Below, piece by piece: positions 30,255 to 38,165 of a DNA stretch of 38,348 nt. The notes under the pieces are model-generated. The model did no database searches. It had not been told where the DNA came from and saw nothing but the letters and a program-made list of their open reading frames with translations. Position numbers and translations under genes: made by a program. The number at the start of each line of letters is the position of its first letter. Position 1 is the stretch's first letter. This stretch comes from Hymenobacter sp. UV11 (GTDB taxonomy: Bacteria > Bacteroidota > Bacteroidia > Cytophagales > Hymenobacteraceae). The stretch lies in assembly GCF_004684095.1 (NCBI RefSeq), contig NZ_SRII01000021.1, positions 1 through 38,348 on the forward strand, given 5' to 3'.

Positions 30255-31082
30255 CTAGACGCCACGTACCAGGGCTACTACACCCTTCGAGTCGCTGCGC
30301 AGACGGGTCACACCCAGCCAGCCCAGGGCCGACATGATGATGCCGCCGCCGTAGAGCGGGTTACCGTTGCCGTCACCCGAATCGGTGAATACCTCAGGGG
30401 AATCCTTGGCGAAGGCTACCGCCTCTTTGTGGTAAGCCACACCAGCTTCCGCACCGCCGATGGTTGCTACCGTGGGGCGCTTGTAAATCTTGATGCCGGC
30501 AATCTCCACGTAGTTACCCGAGGCAACCACTGAGCCGCTGAAGCCGCTGCGGTACTGTGCAAGCACGTTCTCGTCCTGAAGCAACTCGTAAAACATATCG
30601 ACGGGCAGCTCGAGCGAACGGTCAGCCGCGCCCATGTTGTCCTTATCGAGAATCTTGGCAACCTCCACAATGTCAGCGAAAGTGAGTACACCCGTAGTGG
30701 TGACGGTGCGAGCCGCTTCCGTCGGGGTGATGCCTTGCAGCACGGTGTTAGCCATGTTCTCAGCGAGCGCACGAATATGCTGGCCCATGATGGACTGGCG
30801 CTTGTTGTACGAAAGCTGGTACTCCTCAATGTTGGTTACGAGGAAGGCTTGCGTCGAGTACTGGTCGATATCAAACGACTTCAGCGTGTCGATGCGCTGC
30901 GCGACGGCCAGCGGGAATACATTGGCGTTTTTGTAAATCTGGGTGGCGACACCCGACTGCGGCAAATGAACAGTTTTGTTCGTGGTGAACTCGCTGTAAT
31001 CGCTCATGCGAGGCAGGAAGTCGAGGCCCAGCTCAAGCGTTTCTTGGATGTCTGATACCCATACTTCTTTATTAAGAGCCAT
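30255..31082 (-). CDS. Major capsid protein
   Basis: A 275-aa protein that forms the shell. It starts MALNKEVWVSDIQETLELGL, followed by FLPRMSDYSEFTTNKTVHLP, the usual N-terminal arm and E-loop region, then IVEVAKILDKDNMGAADRSL and a C-terminal beta-rich domain ending VVALVRGV. Such sequences are typical of HK97-fold capsids in Bacteroidota phages. The ATG at 31082 is chosen over 31097. The gene has its own upstream region between two terminators, consistent with high, separate expression. Confidence 0.82.
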   Translation of the reverse strand: MALNKEVWVSDIQETLELGLDFLPRMSDYSEFTTNKTVHLPQSGVATQIYKNANVFPLAVAQRIDTLKSFDIDQYSTQAFLVTNIEEYQLSYNKRQSIMGQHIRALAENMANTVLQGITPTEAARTVTTTGVLTFADIVEVAKILDKDNMGAADRSLELPVDMFYELLQDENVLAQYRSGFSGSVVASGNYVEIAGIKIYKRPTVATIGGAEAGVAYHKEAVAFAKDSPEVFTDSGDGNGNPLYGGGIIMSALGWLGVTRLRSDSKGVVALVRGV

Positions 31083-31091
31083 TAAAATCGT

Positions 31092-31106
31092 GGGCACTTT
31101 TTTGGC
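31092..31106 (-). promoter_or_regulatory. 15-bp leader element shared with the portal gene
   Basis: GCCAAAAAAGTGCCC on the minus strand lies about 10 bases before the capsid ATG. The identical 15-mer lies upstream of the portal gene at 37721-37735. It may act in translation or transcript stability. Confidence 0.45.
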
Positions 31107-31130
31107 AGCTCTTTCTGCTGCTCGGTAGTT

Positions 31131-31140
31131 ATTTAAAGCG
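31131..31140 (-). promoter_or_regulatory. CG[AC]TTTAAAT element, copy 3
   Basis: CGCTTTAAAT on the minus strand, about 48 bases before the capsid ATG and downstream of the protease gene terminator, in a promoter-like position. Confidence 0.5.
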
Positions 31141-31177
31141 CCAGGCTAGAAAAGGCAAAATGTTGTGGGCCAATAAA

Positions 31178-31208
31178 AAAGCCCAGCCACTCGAAGTAGC
31201 TGGGCTTT
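31178..31208 (-). terminator. Terminator after the protease-scaffold gene
   Basis: AAAGCCCAGC (31178-31187) and GCTGGGCTTT (31199-31208) form a perfect stem with six T residues following on the minus strand. Confidence 0.9.
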
Positions 31209-31275
31209 GGGGAGTAGGGGGCTTTTTTATCCGACGCGATTGCCGGAAGGGGTGCAAGCCAACAAACCTGAATGC

Positions 31276-32487
31276 TTAGGCGGGGTATTTACCGTACGAG
31301 TTGAAATACAGCTCGTTGTACACGCCGGGTTCATCCTTGAGCAGTCGGGCAACCTCTTTCGGGTTCTCCTTCTCCAACTGGCGCAGGTTCTTGGCTGCTA
31401 CTTGCGCGGCCGGGGAGCCCTTCGCCACGTTGAGAATGTCTACGCCAGCACGGTTGAGCTTGAGGGCGTCGAGCGTAGACTTGGCCAGCGAGTAGTTATT
31501 CAGCGCCAGGTCGGTCCAGGTGGCCGTCGCATCGTTGGCGATTTTGCCTACTGCTACGGCGTTAGCCACCAGCTCATTCGCCAGTTTGGCAGCCGCTTCC
31601 TTCTGCTTATCGGCTTCGGCCTGCTTGAAGGAGTTGAGCGCCGTTTCAAGCGCTGCCAGCTTGGTAACCAGCTCGGCATTGGTCTGAATGAGGGACTGCT
31701 TCTCCTCGTCTACTACCGCTTCGGGGGCTGTTTCGGCCTCCACAGGAGCAGCGACTTCTTCGGCTGGGGTTTCGGCTACGATAGCAGCCTCGGGGGCCTC
31801 TGGGGCTTCCGCAGCTTCGTTGGTTACGACTACGTCAGTCGTCTCTTCGGCCACTTCGGGCAGGGTCTCTTCGTTCATGGGAACAGCTTCATTTTTAGGT
31901 AGCACGGCATTGCAAATGGCGTACATCTCATTTACCGTCTGGGCATTGGGGTTCAGCTCCACCAGCAGCGCCGTTTCCTGGATGCCAGTGGCAAAACCGT
32001 AGGCTACGGCCTCTTCGGCATCCATCCACGTTTCCTTGTTCATCATTTCCGAGAGCACGGCAATGTCCACGCCGGTTCGCTTCTTGAAAATAGTCAGGAT
32101 GCTGTTGCGCATATAGGTCAGCACCTCGTTGGTCTTGGGGTCCTGGCTCGGTGAGCTGGGGTTGTGTAGCATCAAAAGCGAGTAGTCGGCCATCACGGCG
32201 TTCGTGCCCGCTAGGAAAATCCACCCGGCCGAGGAAGCGGCCAGGCCGTCGTTCACGGTGGTAATGGCGGCCTTGCTGTTGAGGATAGCCGAGAAAATGG
32301 CAAGACCGTGAATCACGCTGCCGCCGCCGCTCATGATGCGCACCGTTATATCGGTCACGCCATTGCTTTCCAGCCGGGTCAGCTCAGCCGCGAAGTCCTT
32401 GCCGATTACGTCGGTGCCAATCTCGCCATGCACGCACATGGTAGCCGAGGTGCCGTTGACGGTAGCGTAGGTGTACTCATCTTTCAT
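31276..32487 (-). CDS. ClpP-like prohead protease fused to scaffold
   Basis: A 403-aa protein. Residues 10-185 form a ClpP-type serine protease: SGGGSVIHGLAIFSAI, GLAASSAGWIFLAG with the nucleophile Ser at 85 or 86, and LLMLHNPSS with His 108. Residues 200-270 are Glu/Ala/Pro-rich, followed by a long coiled coil (residues 270-350) that would act as scaffold. Such fusions cut themselves out of the prohead during maturation. It lies before the capsid gene, as in many phages. Confidence 0.87.
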   Translation of the reverse strand: MKDEYTYATVNGTSATMCVHGEIGTDVIGKDFAAELTRLESNGVTDITVRIMSGGGSVIHGLAIFSAILNSKAAITTVNDGLAASSAGWIFLAGTNAVMADYSLLMLHNPSSPSQDPKTNEVLTYMRNSILTIFKKRTGVDIAVLSEMMNKETWMDAEEAVAYGFATGIQETALLVELNPNAQTVNEMYAICNAVLPKNEAVPMNEETLPEVAEETTDVVVTNEAAEAPEAPEAAIVAETPAEEVAAPVEAETAPEAVVDEEKQSLIQTNAELVTKLAALETALNSFKQAEADKQKEAAAKLANELVANAVAVGKIANDATATWTDLALNNYSLAKSTLDALKLNRAGVDILNVAKGSPAAQVAAKNLRQLEKENPKEVARLLKDEPGVYNELYFNSYGKYPA

Positions 32488-32491
32488 AGTT

Positions 32492-32502
32492 ATTTAAATC
32501 GG
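32492..32502 (-). promoter_or_regulatory. CG[AC]TTTAAAT element, copy 4
   Basis: CCGATTTAAAT on the minus strand ends 4 bases before the ATG of the protease gene. Confidence 0.45.
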
Positions 32503-32525
32503 ATTTGCGCGAATGGTCTGGCCGC

Positions 32526-33416
32526 CTAGAGCACCCGGATGATGTAGCTCAGCACGTAGTAGGGCGGGCGGTTCTCGTGGGGCTGGCCGCCGCCGGAAGG
32601 CTTTGTCGTGATTTGCGAGCCGTCAGCGCCCGCCGCAGAGTTGTGCGCGGCGACGTAAGGCTTATCCGCGCCGCTATCAGTGATGCGGAAGTTCGCGTCG
32701 TGCGTGTGGGCGGGCATCTCATCGATGGTCAGCGTGTGTTTGGCCTCGCCGCCTACTAGGCCGGGCTGACCGTAATCGGCGCTGGCCGGGTCGTAGCCGA
32801 CGATGAAGCGCCCGCGCAGGTCGGGCCGGTTGTTCTGGCCGTCGCACAGGGCCCAGCCGGTGGGAATCGAGGTGTTGCCCCACATGATGATGCCGCCAAT
32901 CGGCACCTTCACCTCGTTCTGCAAGGCCGTGATGGCGGCCGTGGAGCGCGCGATTACCATGTCTTGGTAGCGGTACTCGGCATCGGGGGCGCAGCGGATG
33001 GCCTGCCCGGTACCGGGCGTCAGGGCAGTTTTGGTAAAACGCTGTACATAAACGTCCTGCACGTTGCCGTCCTCAAAGGTTTTCTGCGTGCGCACGTCCG
33101 AATCGGCCACGATGAAGCAGGGATAGGCACCCGTGTAGCCGGGGAAGTAGCGAATCTGGCCACCCATGAAGACGTAGCCGGGCGAGAGGGTGCAGGTGTT
33201 GGCAATCGGGTCCTGGGCCGTCACCACCGCGCCGTTAATGACGAAATAGGTGCCGACGCTGGCGAATAGCTCACGAATGGCGGTCATGGGCGTGTCCTGA
33301 AGGTTAGTCACGTCCTCGTTCTCAAACGGGAGCTTGCCGGGAGCAACCGGGACTATAAAGCGCTTCACGCCGTTCGTGCTGTAGGTAGGTACCTCGGGAG
33401 TCTGGAGCTGGGGCAT
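32526..33416 (-). CDS. Phage tail collar (short fibre) protein
   Basis: A 296-aa protein whose C-terminal half is the tail collar domain: VPIGGIIMWGNTSIPTGWAL, CDGQNNRPDLRGRFIVGYD, MPAHTHDANF and a last ENRPPYYVLSYIIRVL. HTH residues in such domains bind metal in the T4 gp12 class. It probably is a short fibre for host adhesion. It lies directly after gpI-like and before the protease gene, away from the long fibre gene, which is an unusual position. Confidence 0.85.
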   Translation of the reverse strand: MPQLQTPEVPTYSTNGVKRFIVPVAPGKLPFENEDVTNLQDTPMTAIRELFASVGTYFVINGAVVTAQDPIANTCTLSPGYVFMGGQIRYFPGYTGAYPCFIVADSDVRTQKTFEDGNVQDVYVQRFTKTALTPGTGQAIRCAPDAEYRYQDMVIARSTAAITALQNEVKVPIGGIIMWGNTSIPTGWALCDGQNNRPDLRGRFIVGYDPASADYGQPGLVGGEAKHTLTIDEMPAHTHDANFRITDSGADKPYVAAHNSAAGADGSQITTKPSGGGQPHENRPPYYVLSYIIRVL

Positions 33417-33437
33417 TAGGGGTTAATTCACCACTTT

Positions 33438-33923
33438 TTAGTAGGCCACGACGGTGTAGACCGTGCCGACCATTTTGTACTTGTTCACCAGGCTTTTCAG
33501 CCGGACAAGCTGGGTACTCACCAGCTGCTGCGGCGCCCGCACGATGAAATCGAATTGCGGGTCGTACTCGGCCGCGTTGCCGATATAAACCGGGTCCAGC
33601 TCGCTGGCATTGGCCGTATAAATCGGCGCGTTCTCGTCCGCATTGGCCGTGTAAATCTGGCCTACAATGGTGCCGTCGAGGATGGTAATCTCCTGGCTCA
33701 CGTAGCCCAACTCGTAGTTCAGTAGGGCCTCGAACACGATGACCTGGCTATTGTAGCGCGCGCGGCGCTCCAACGTGGGGTAGATGCTGGTCAGCAGCCG
33801 GTAGCGGTAGGAAACCAAAGGCGCCAACAGCGCCTGGAGGTAGCCTATCAGCTTGGGGTAGCGCAAAAAGGGCGGCACGTACTGGAGCACGTACGCATTA
33901 ATATCGAAAGCCTGGATATTCAC
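33438..33923 (-). CDS. Tail protein I-like (Mu gp48 class) baseplate protein
   Basis: A 161-aa protein following the J-like gene. The N-terminus (MNIQAFDINAYVLQYVPPFL, then RYPKLIGYLQALLAPLVSYR) resembles tail proteins of the gpI/Mu gp48 class. A short repeat lies at residues 89-115: YTANADENAPI, YTANASELDPV, YIGNAAEYDP. It would connect fibres to the baseplate wedge. Confidence 0.62.
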   Translation of the reverse strand: MNIQAFDINAYVLQYVPPFLRYPKLIGYLQALLAPLVSYRYRLLTSIYPTLERRARYNSQVIVFEALLNYELGYVSQEITILDGTIVGQIYTANADENAPIYTANASELDPVYIGNAAEYDPQFDFIVRAPQQLVSTQLVRLKSLVNKYKMVGTVYTVVAY

Positions 33924-33942
33924 TTAGGAGCTGGGCTCGCTT

Positions 33943-34770
33943 TTAGGCCGCAATCAGGCTGATGGTGTCTTGCAGCCGGTAGCCCGCCGCGTCTTCGGGC
34001 ACCAGGTAGCCCGAGTTGGTCTCGTACAAGCGCTCGATGGGCACCAGGTTGGGATCATTCAACGCCGTGGTGTAGGGCCGGGCAATAATGCCCTTGAGCA
34101 CTATGTCCTTCACGCCCGTTACCTGCTGCAAGGCATCCTCGAGCTTCGAGAGGTACATCGTGCCGTCAAATTCGAGGTTCTGCAGGAACCCGTTCACCGC
34201 CGCGATAACCGCCGTCTGCACGTCGGCTAGGATGTACTGGCCATCGTAGTAAATCTCGATGTTAGCTACCATGCGGTCGGCCTCTAGCGAGATGGGGCGT
34301 ACGATGGTGCCGGCGTGCTTGACCTTGGCGAGGTAGGCTTTTAGTGCGCTCAGCTCCAACGCCGAGAGCGGGGCCAGCGTGGTCGTGCCCTTGGCCACCT
34401 TCACCAGCACCGTGCGCGTGTCGTCGAACTGCTTTACCGAGCAGCGCGTGATGATGCGCTTGGTCAGGTTTTCGGTAGGGTAAGTAGCCGAGAAGTTCGC
34501 GTTTATCTGCACCGTATCGCCGTACTGGAAGTCGAGCACCTTGCGCTGAAGCCAGGCTGCGGTGCCGGAGGTGGCACTATCGGCGATGGCCTGCAAAGTG
34601 GCCTGCTGCACATCGGCCAGCTGGTCGTTTACCAGCAGCACGGAGGCAATGGCATCCTTGAAAAGCTTCCAAAGCGACACCTGCGAGGTGCTGTTGAGCG
34701 CTGCCAGAGCTGGGTTGCCGTTGAGGGCGGCGAGAATTTCGGTGTCAATCTGCTGAGCAGTGCGGGCCAT
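33943..34770 (-). CDS. Baseplate J-like protein (Mu gp47 class)
   Basis: A 275-aa protein. MARTAQQIDTEILAALNGNP is followed by KLFKDAIASVLLVNDQLADV, then YGDTVQINANFSATY, a region with LSALKAYLAKVKHAGTIVRP, and YLSKLEDALQQVTGVKDIVL, patterns of the baseplate J/gp47 family that forms the wedge. It overlaps no neighbour and precedes the I-like gene as in Mu and P2. The surprising feature is that both lie upstream of the capsid genes rather than after the spike. Confidence 0.75.
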   Translation of the reverse strand: MARTAQQIDTEILAALNGNPALAALNSTSQVSLWKLFKDAIASVLLVNDQLADVQQATLQAIADSATSGTAAWLQRKVLDFQYGDTVQINANFSATYPTENLTKRIITRCSVKQFDDTRTVLVKVAKGTTTLAPLSALELSALKAYLAKVKHAGTIVRPISLEADRMVANIEIYYDGQYILADVQTAVIAAVNGFLQNLEFDGTMYLSKLEDALQQVTGVKDIVLKGIIARPYTTALNDPNLVPIERLYETNSGYLVPEDAAGYRLQDTISLIAA

Positions 34771-34777
34771 GCGTAAG

Positions 34778-35257
34778 TTAGGCGGGATTTTCTACCGTGA
34801 GACCGGCTTGGTAGTCGAAGAGGAACGTGCCGGTGGTATCGGGCAGCGGCTGGGTTTCCTCCGCGAAGCGGGTGGTATAGGTAATCTGGTAGTCGTAGAG
34901 GCTATCGTGGTCTATGTCAAGCATTTCCTCCGTGCGCATGAGCGGATTGAACATGTCCCCCGAAAAGCGGTGGAGGTACTGGTGCACCGTCTGCTTGAGG
35001 GCGTATACCGCCAACTCGTGGCCCTGCGCCAGGCTGTTGTGCACGACGTGCACCTTGATGAGGCAGGTACCATACTGAATCTCAGTGCCGCCGTTGAAGC
35101 CCTCGAATACCACGTTGCCTACTTCCAGCAGCACGGCCGGGTAAGCCAGCGTTTCGTTGGCAGTCAGCTTGTGCAGCTGGTTATTGAACAGCCGCACCGT
35201 TTTTACCTCAGGGATAATGCCGAGGCGGGCGAGTAGTAGCTCTAAGAGTTCTTTCAA
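34778..35257 (-). CDS. Tail completion/terminator protein candidate (Mu gp37-like position)
   Basis: A 159-aa protein, starting MKELLELLLARLGIIPEVKT, with strands YGTCLIKVHVVHNSL and LYDYQITYTTRFAEE. The gene starts 4 bases within the end of the gpG-like gene. Its size and location match head-tail joining proteins of Mu-like phages. No specific motif proves this. Confidence 0.6.
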   Translation of the reverse strand: MKELLELLLARLGIIPEVKTVRLFNNQLHKLTANETLAYPAVLLEVGNVVFEGFNGGTEIQYGTCLIKVHVVHNSLAQGHELAVYALKQTVHQYLHRFSGDMFNPLMRTEEMLDIDHDSLYDYQITYTTRFAEETQPLPDTTGTFLFDYQAGLTVENPA

Positions 35258-35664
35258 AACTTGAAGAGGTCACCCATCGCTTTCGTGATGATGGCCAGGT
35301 GCTGTTTTTGGAGCTGCTTGCTCTGGTACATGAAGGGCCGGGCGGGGAGGTGGGCCGTGCCTTCATTGTGGTAGGCTGCCTTGGGGTCGTCGTCCACCAG
35401 TTTTATCAGCCCGAAGCGTTGGCTGACGATGCGCATCGCGTCGCGCATGGCCCCGGTTTCGACCAGCAACTTGCGGTTCAGCTGGTACTTGCGCTTTGCC
35501 CAGGGCACGAACGTTTCGTTGGGCACGTAGCCCTGCTTGTTGTAATTAGTGCGGAAGAAAAGCAGCGTGTGGGTAGCCAGCTGGCGCGGTAGATTGGGCA
35601 TCAGCTTGGTAGCCAGTGCCGCTTTTACCTTATTGAAGTTCCACTTGTCGCCATAGGTGCTCAT
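35254..35664 (-). CDS. Phage virion morphogenesis protein (Mu gpG-like)
   Basis: A 136-aa basic protein. FFRTNYNKQGYVPNETFVPW and KYQLNRKLLVETGAMRDAMR are hallmarks of the virion morphogenesis family (P2 S/Mu G), which connect or complete tails: a W at the strand end, then a MR region and the HNEGTAHLPARPFM motif near the end. It follows the F-like minor head gene and overlaps the next gene by 4 nt. Confidence 0.85.
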   Translation of the reverse strand: MSTYGDKWNFNKVKAALATKLMPNLPRQLATHTLLFFRTNYNKQGYVPNETFVPWAKRKYQLNRKLLVETGAMRDAMRIVSQRFGLIKLVDDDPKAAYHNEGTAHLPARPFMYQSKQLQKQHLAIITKAMGDLFKF

Positions 35665-35667
35665 AGT

Positions 35668-35679
35668 GATTTAAATCGC
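35668..35679 (-). promoter_or_regulatory. CG[AC]TTTAAAT element, copy 5
   Basis: GCGATTTAAATC on the minus strand, ending 3 bases before the ATG of the gpG-like gene. Confidence 0.45.
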
Positions 35680-35694
35680 TTCTGTGGGTTCTGC

Positions 35695-36378
35695 TTACCA
35701 CCATTTTGAGCCCGGCTTGACGCTGGCCGAGTACTCGCGCAGCTGGGTCACCGTTTCCTGCGGCAGGTGCTTGAAGTAGCTGTTTCCGGCCCCGAATACC
35801 TCGCCCGTGATGCCCGGATTGAAGTTGAACTGCGACCCTTCCGTTTCCACGTTCGGCTCCTGGGTTTCGAGTCCCACGCGCAACTTCTCGACGCGGCACC
35901 GGCAGCGGAAGCCGTTGGGTGGGAAATGGGTACGCCAGAAGGCATGGTCTACCGGCAGCGTCACGCCGTCGTAGCCCGCGTGCTCGTGCCGCACCCGCTC
36001 GTCGTTGGCCGTCACGTAGCGCAGCAGGGGGAAGTCCTTCTTACTGCGTTGAATGTCCACCCACTGCGAGGCCGATTGAGCCGATTTCACGGCCGTATCG
36101 TACTCGGCCTGGAGCCAGTTGCGGTTGTAGTTTACGCTCACTTGCAGCGCCTCGGCCTCGAAATCGGCGTAGGGGCGTGGGTTGCCCGCCGCATCGGTCA
36201 GCATCGCCGCCACGTCGCGCATATTCTGGTGGTTCTTGAAGAGCGAGAAGGTCACCAGGTTGCTTTGCAGCGCCTGTGTCAGCTCCGTATCGGCAGGTAG
36301 GCCATTCGGCTTATATCCTTCTTTAAGAGCCTCCCAGAACTTGTTTTTGGTGCGTTGGAACAGTTCCTCGTGCACCAA
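35695..36378 (-). CDS. Phage minor head protein (Mu F / SPP1 gp7-like), frame open upstream to 36501
   Basis: The C-terminal region shows the MuF pattern DERVRHEHAGYDGVTLPVDH, then PPNGFRCRCRVEKL. The family acts at the portal during head assembly and DNA ejection. TTG at 36378 is the first usual start, giving 227 aa. The same frame is open and protein-like for 41 more codons (DYAGIDAENIEFFQNLLPVL, KRVFKQIYREKNAPLVHEEL), back into the end of the portal gene, without ATG, GTG or TTG before 36381. The upstream part matches the N-terminal helix expected for the family. It may be read by a -1 frameshift from the portal gene at 36501-36507 (268 codons added to the portal), or from a rare start codon. 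Confidence 0.85.
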   Translation of the reverse strand: MVHEELFQRTKNKFWEALKEGYKPNGLPADTELTQALQSNLVTFSLFKNHQNMRDVAAMLTDAAGNPRPYADFEAEALQVSVNYNRNWLQAEYDTAVKSAQSASQWVDIQRSKKDFPLLRYVTANDERVRHEHAGYDGVTLPVDHAFWRTHFPPNGFRCRCRVEKLRVGLETQEPNVETEGSQFNFNPGITGEVFGAGNSYFKHLPQETVTQLREYSASVKPGSKWW

Positions 36379-36485
36379 TGGGGCATTCTTCTCGCGGTAA
36401 ATCTGCTTGAATACCCGTTTGAGTACGGGCAGCAGGTTCTGAAAGAACTCGATGTTTTCGGCGTCGATGCCGGCATAATCACTGA

Positions 36486-37706
36486 CTATGCCGGCTTCTG
36501 AAAATTTGCCTTCTTATCGGCTGGTTTCGCGGCATCAGGGGCTTCCGTGGGCGCGGGCGCGGGAGACACCGGAATCTTGAACTTGTCCTCAATCCACTTG
36601 GTATCAACCTGCAAGCCCGATTGGAGTAGCTTAGTGGTCATGTCGAACAGCAGCTCTTTATCTTCCTCGGCGTAGAACTCGAATGTGCAGCCTTCCATGC
36701 TGATGCCCAGGGCCGTGAGCTGGGGCAATAGGTGGTCGTTGATGGCGTATTGCAGGAACTTGGCATCGTACTCCGAGTAATCATCCGTCGTGCGCTCATG
36801 CACCTCGGACTGGCTGCGGCTCGACCCATTATCGGAAATCATCGTGCCGCCCAGCACCAGCTTGGAAATCTGCTTGTCGAGGTAGTCGAGGAACACGGCA
36901 AAGGCTTCGCCCTTGGAGCTGGAAGAATCCATGAACTCCATCTCGTCGTCCTTATCCATCACGCCGAAGCCCGAGCTGGTCATATCGGCCAACATCTGGT
37001 ACAACCCATTGGCCCGCTTATCGTCGGCCATAGTGGTTTTGCCCAGCCGGTAGGGGATGCCGTAGAGGTCCACGAACTGCGCCTGTGCCGCCAGCGTGTT
37101 CTGCTTGTAAAGTATGAGCGGGGCCACCTTCGCGTACACGCCCAGGTCGGTATCGTTGCCGATACCTACGACCCAATCATTCTCGGTGAAATCCTCGCCT
37201 TCGTTCATACCAGGCGTAGCCACAACCAGCTTTTCCTTGGGCTTCACGTTCTCACGGGGCACCAGTTTCACGCTGGTAATAACGCCGTCGGTGATGCCGG
37301 TAAGCTGAATGAGCGAATAGCCGTACATGCGCGATTCCCACGCGTAGCGCAGGAAATCCTCGAACCAGGTGGCCTTGAACAAGGCTGTCTTATCCTTTTG
37401 CTCGGTGCCGTTGGCGTTCACGACGCGGAACGACTTGGAGAGCACCTTAATCATGCGGGTTTGTACCACCGAAGTCAGGTGGGCGTCTACCTCGATGTTG
37501 CGGTACATCGTGTAGAGTTGAAGCCGGTTAGGGAACGCCAGCGACTCAGCCGCCTGCATGGCGTATTTCCAGTTGCGGATGTCCTGGGTGCTGCGGTACT
37601 TCTGCTGCTCGCGGACGTAGTTGAATACGACTTCCTTCTGGCTCGGCTGCTTGCCCGACGTCTTGGCCTTATTGGTAATCCAGCTGTAGAGATTGCTTAT
37701 GTTCAC
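36486..37706 (-). CDS. Portal protein (DUF935, Mu gp29-like)
   Basis: A 406-aa protein that forms the vertex channel for DNA packaging. It has ALWYRNIEVDAHLTS-like sequence (TMYRNIEVDAHLTSVVQTRM), FLRYAWESRMYGYSLIQLTG, LVPRENVKPKEKLVV and a DUF935-type YSEYDAKFLQYAINDHLLPQ. The last 25 residues are Pro/Ala/Lys-rich. The start is GTG at 37706, close after a run of ten G on the plus strand. Before the stop lies the slippery heptamer A AAT TTT, from which the F-like frame can be entered. The gene follows the gp36-like gene as in Mu-like phages. Confidence 0.88.
   Translation of the reverse strand: MNISNLYSWITNKAKTSGKQPSQKEVVFNYVREQQKYRSTQDIRNWKYAMQAAESLAFPNRLQLYTMYRNIEVDAHLTSVVQTRMIKVLSKSFRVVNANGTEQKDKTALFKATWFEDFLRYAWESRMYGYSLIQLTGITDGVITSVKLVPRENVKPKEKLVVATPGMNEGEDFTENDWVVGIGNDTDLGVYAKVAPLILYKQNTLAAQAQFVDLYGIPYRLGKTTMADDKRANGLYQMLADMTSSGFGVMDKDDEMEFMDSSSSKGEAFAVFLDYLDKQISKLVLGGTMISDNGSSRSQSEVHERTTDDYSEYDAKFLQYAINDHLLPQLTALGISMEGCTFEFYAEEDKELLFDMTTKLLQSGLQVDTKWIEDKFKIPVSPAPAPTEAPDAAKPADKKANFQKPA
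36501..36507 (-). other. Candidate -1 frameshift heptamer between portal and F-like genes
   Basis: The zero-frame codons GCA AAT TTT CAG contain A-AAT-TTT, a canonical X-XXY-YYZ slippery heptamer, 13 bases before the portal stop. A -1 shift enters the F-like frame exactly, with 268 codons to its stop at 35695. The F-like frame has no standard start before 36381, which makes the site interesting. No stem-loop or pseudoknot was proven downstream. Confidence 0.5.
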
Positions 37707-37713
37707 GTAGTGC

Positions 37714-37723
37714 GGGGGGGGGG
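37714..37723. repeat. Run of ten G in the portal leader
   Basis: Ten consecutive G (C on the coding strand) lie 8 bases upstream of the portal GTG. With one extra base, an in-frame GTG before the run would give an N-terminal extension. Homopolymers of this length are prone to slippage and to sequencing error. Confidence 0.7.
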
Positions 37724-37735
37724 CACTTTTTTGGC
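37721..37735 (-). promoter_or_regulatory. 15-bp leader element shared with the capsid gene
   Basis: GCCAAAAAAGTGCCC on the minus strand, identical to 31092-31106. Its last bases run into the ten-C run before the portal start. It lies immediately after the gp36-like stop at 37736. Confidence 0.45.
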
Positions 37736-38146
37736 TTACAGCTGGAAGCTGCGCTTGGGGTTTCCGCCGTAGAGGAAGTAGCCGTTCTGGCCCGCCAGTG
37801 GCTTGAGGGGCAGCTCGATGCTGTAGTCTCCCTTGCTCAGGCCCCGAAGCCAGCTGATGGACTCGGCGTAGCGGTCGCGGCGCAAGTCGTTGATGTTGCG
37901 GGGGTCGATGGCGGCGTGCAGGTGGTACACGGCCATATCGACCACGCGCAGTACCAAAATGGGGTTGCGGTCAGCGCCCGTGGCGGCAAAGGCTGCTGCC
38001 ATATCGTAGCGCCCGGCCAGGTAGCTGTTCGCCTCGGCCACGGCCACCAGCGTCATGTCAGCGAGTAGCGTGGGGTTGTTGCCGAGCAGCACGGCCAGGT
38101 TATCGGCCTGTACCACCTTCTCGAAATCTGTCTGGGTCAGGAACAT
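37736..38146 (-). CDS. Mu gp36-like head protein (DUF1320)
   Basis: A 136-aa protein starting MFLTQTDFEKVVQADNLAVL, with AVAEANSYLAGRYDMAAAFA and VDMAVYHLHAAIDPRNINDL, RRDRYAESISWLRGLSKGDY, the pattern of the DUF1320 family, a head-tail connector protein. It lies between the terminase and the portal gene, in the same direction. The ATG at 38146 is taken, because the in-frame ATG at 38188 overlaps the regulatory element at 38166 and lies only 5 bases after the terminase stop. Confidence 0.86.
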   Translation of the reverse strand: MFLTQTDFEKVVQADNLAVLLGNNPTLLADMTLVAVAEANSYLAGRYDMAAAFAATGADRNPILVLRVVDMAVYHLHAAIDPRNINDLRRDRYAESISWLRGLSKGDYSIELPLKPLAGQNGYFLYGGNPKRSFQL

Positions 38147-38165
38147 AGTAGTTGCGGATTGTACA

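Noticed and set aside
36279..36482. Frame starting with ATG after the portal stop (67 codons)
   Set aside because: It is in a different frame from the F-like protein, has Ser/Arg/Cys-rich shadow composition and overlaps the better-supported F-like frame.
36732..37772. 346-codon plus-strand frame opposite the portal gene
   Set aside because: It mirrors the codon pattern of the portal gene on the other strand, and long antisense frames are common in GC-rich DNA.
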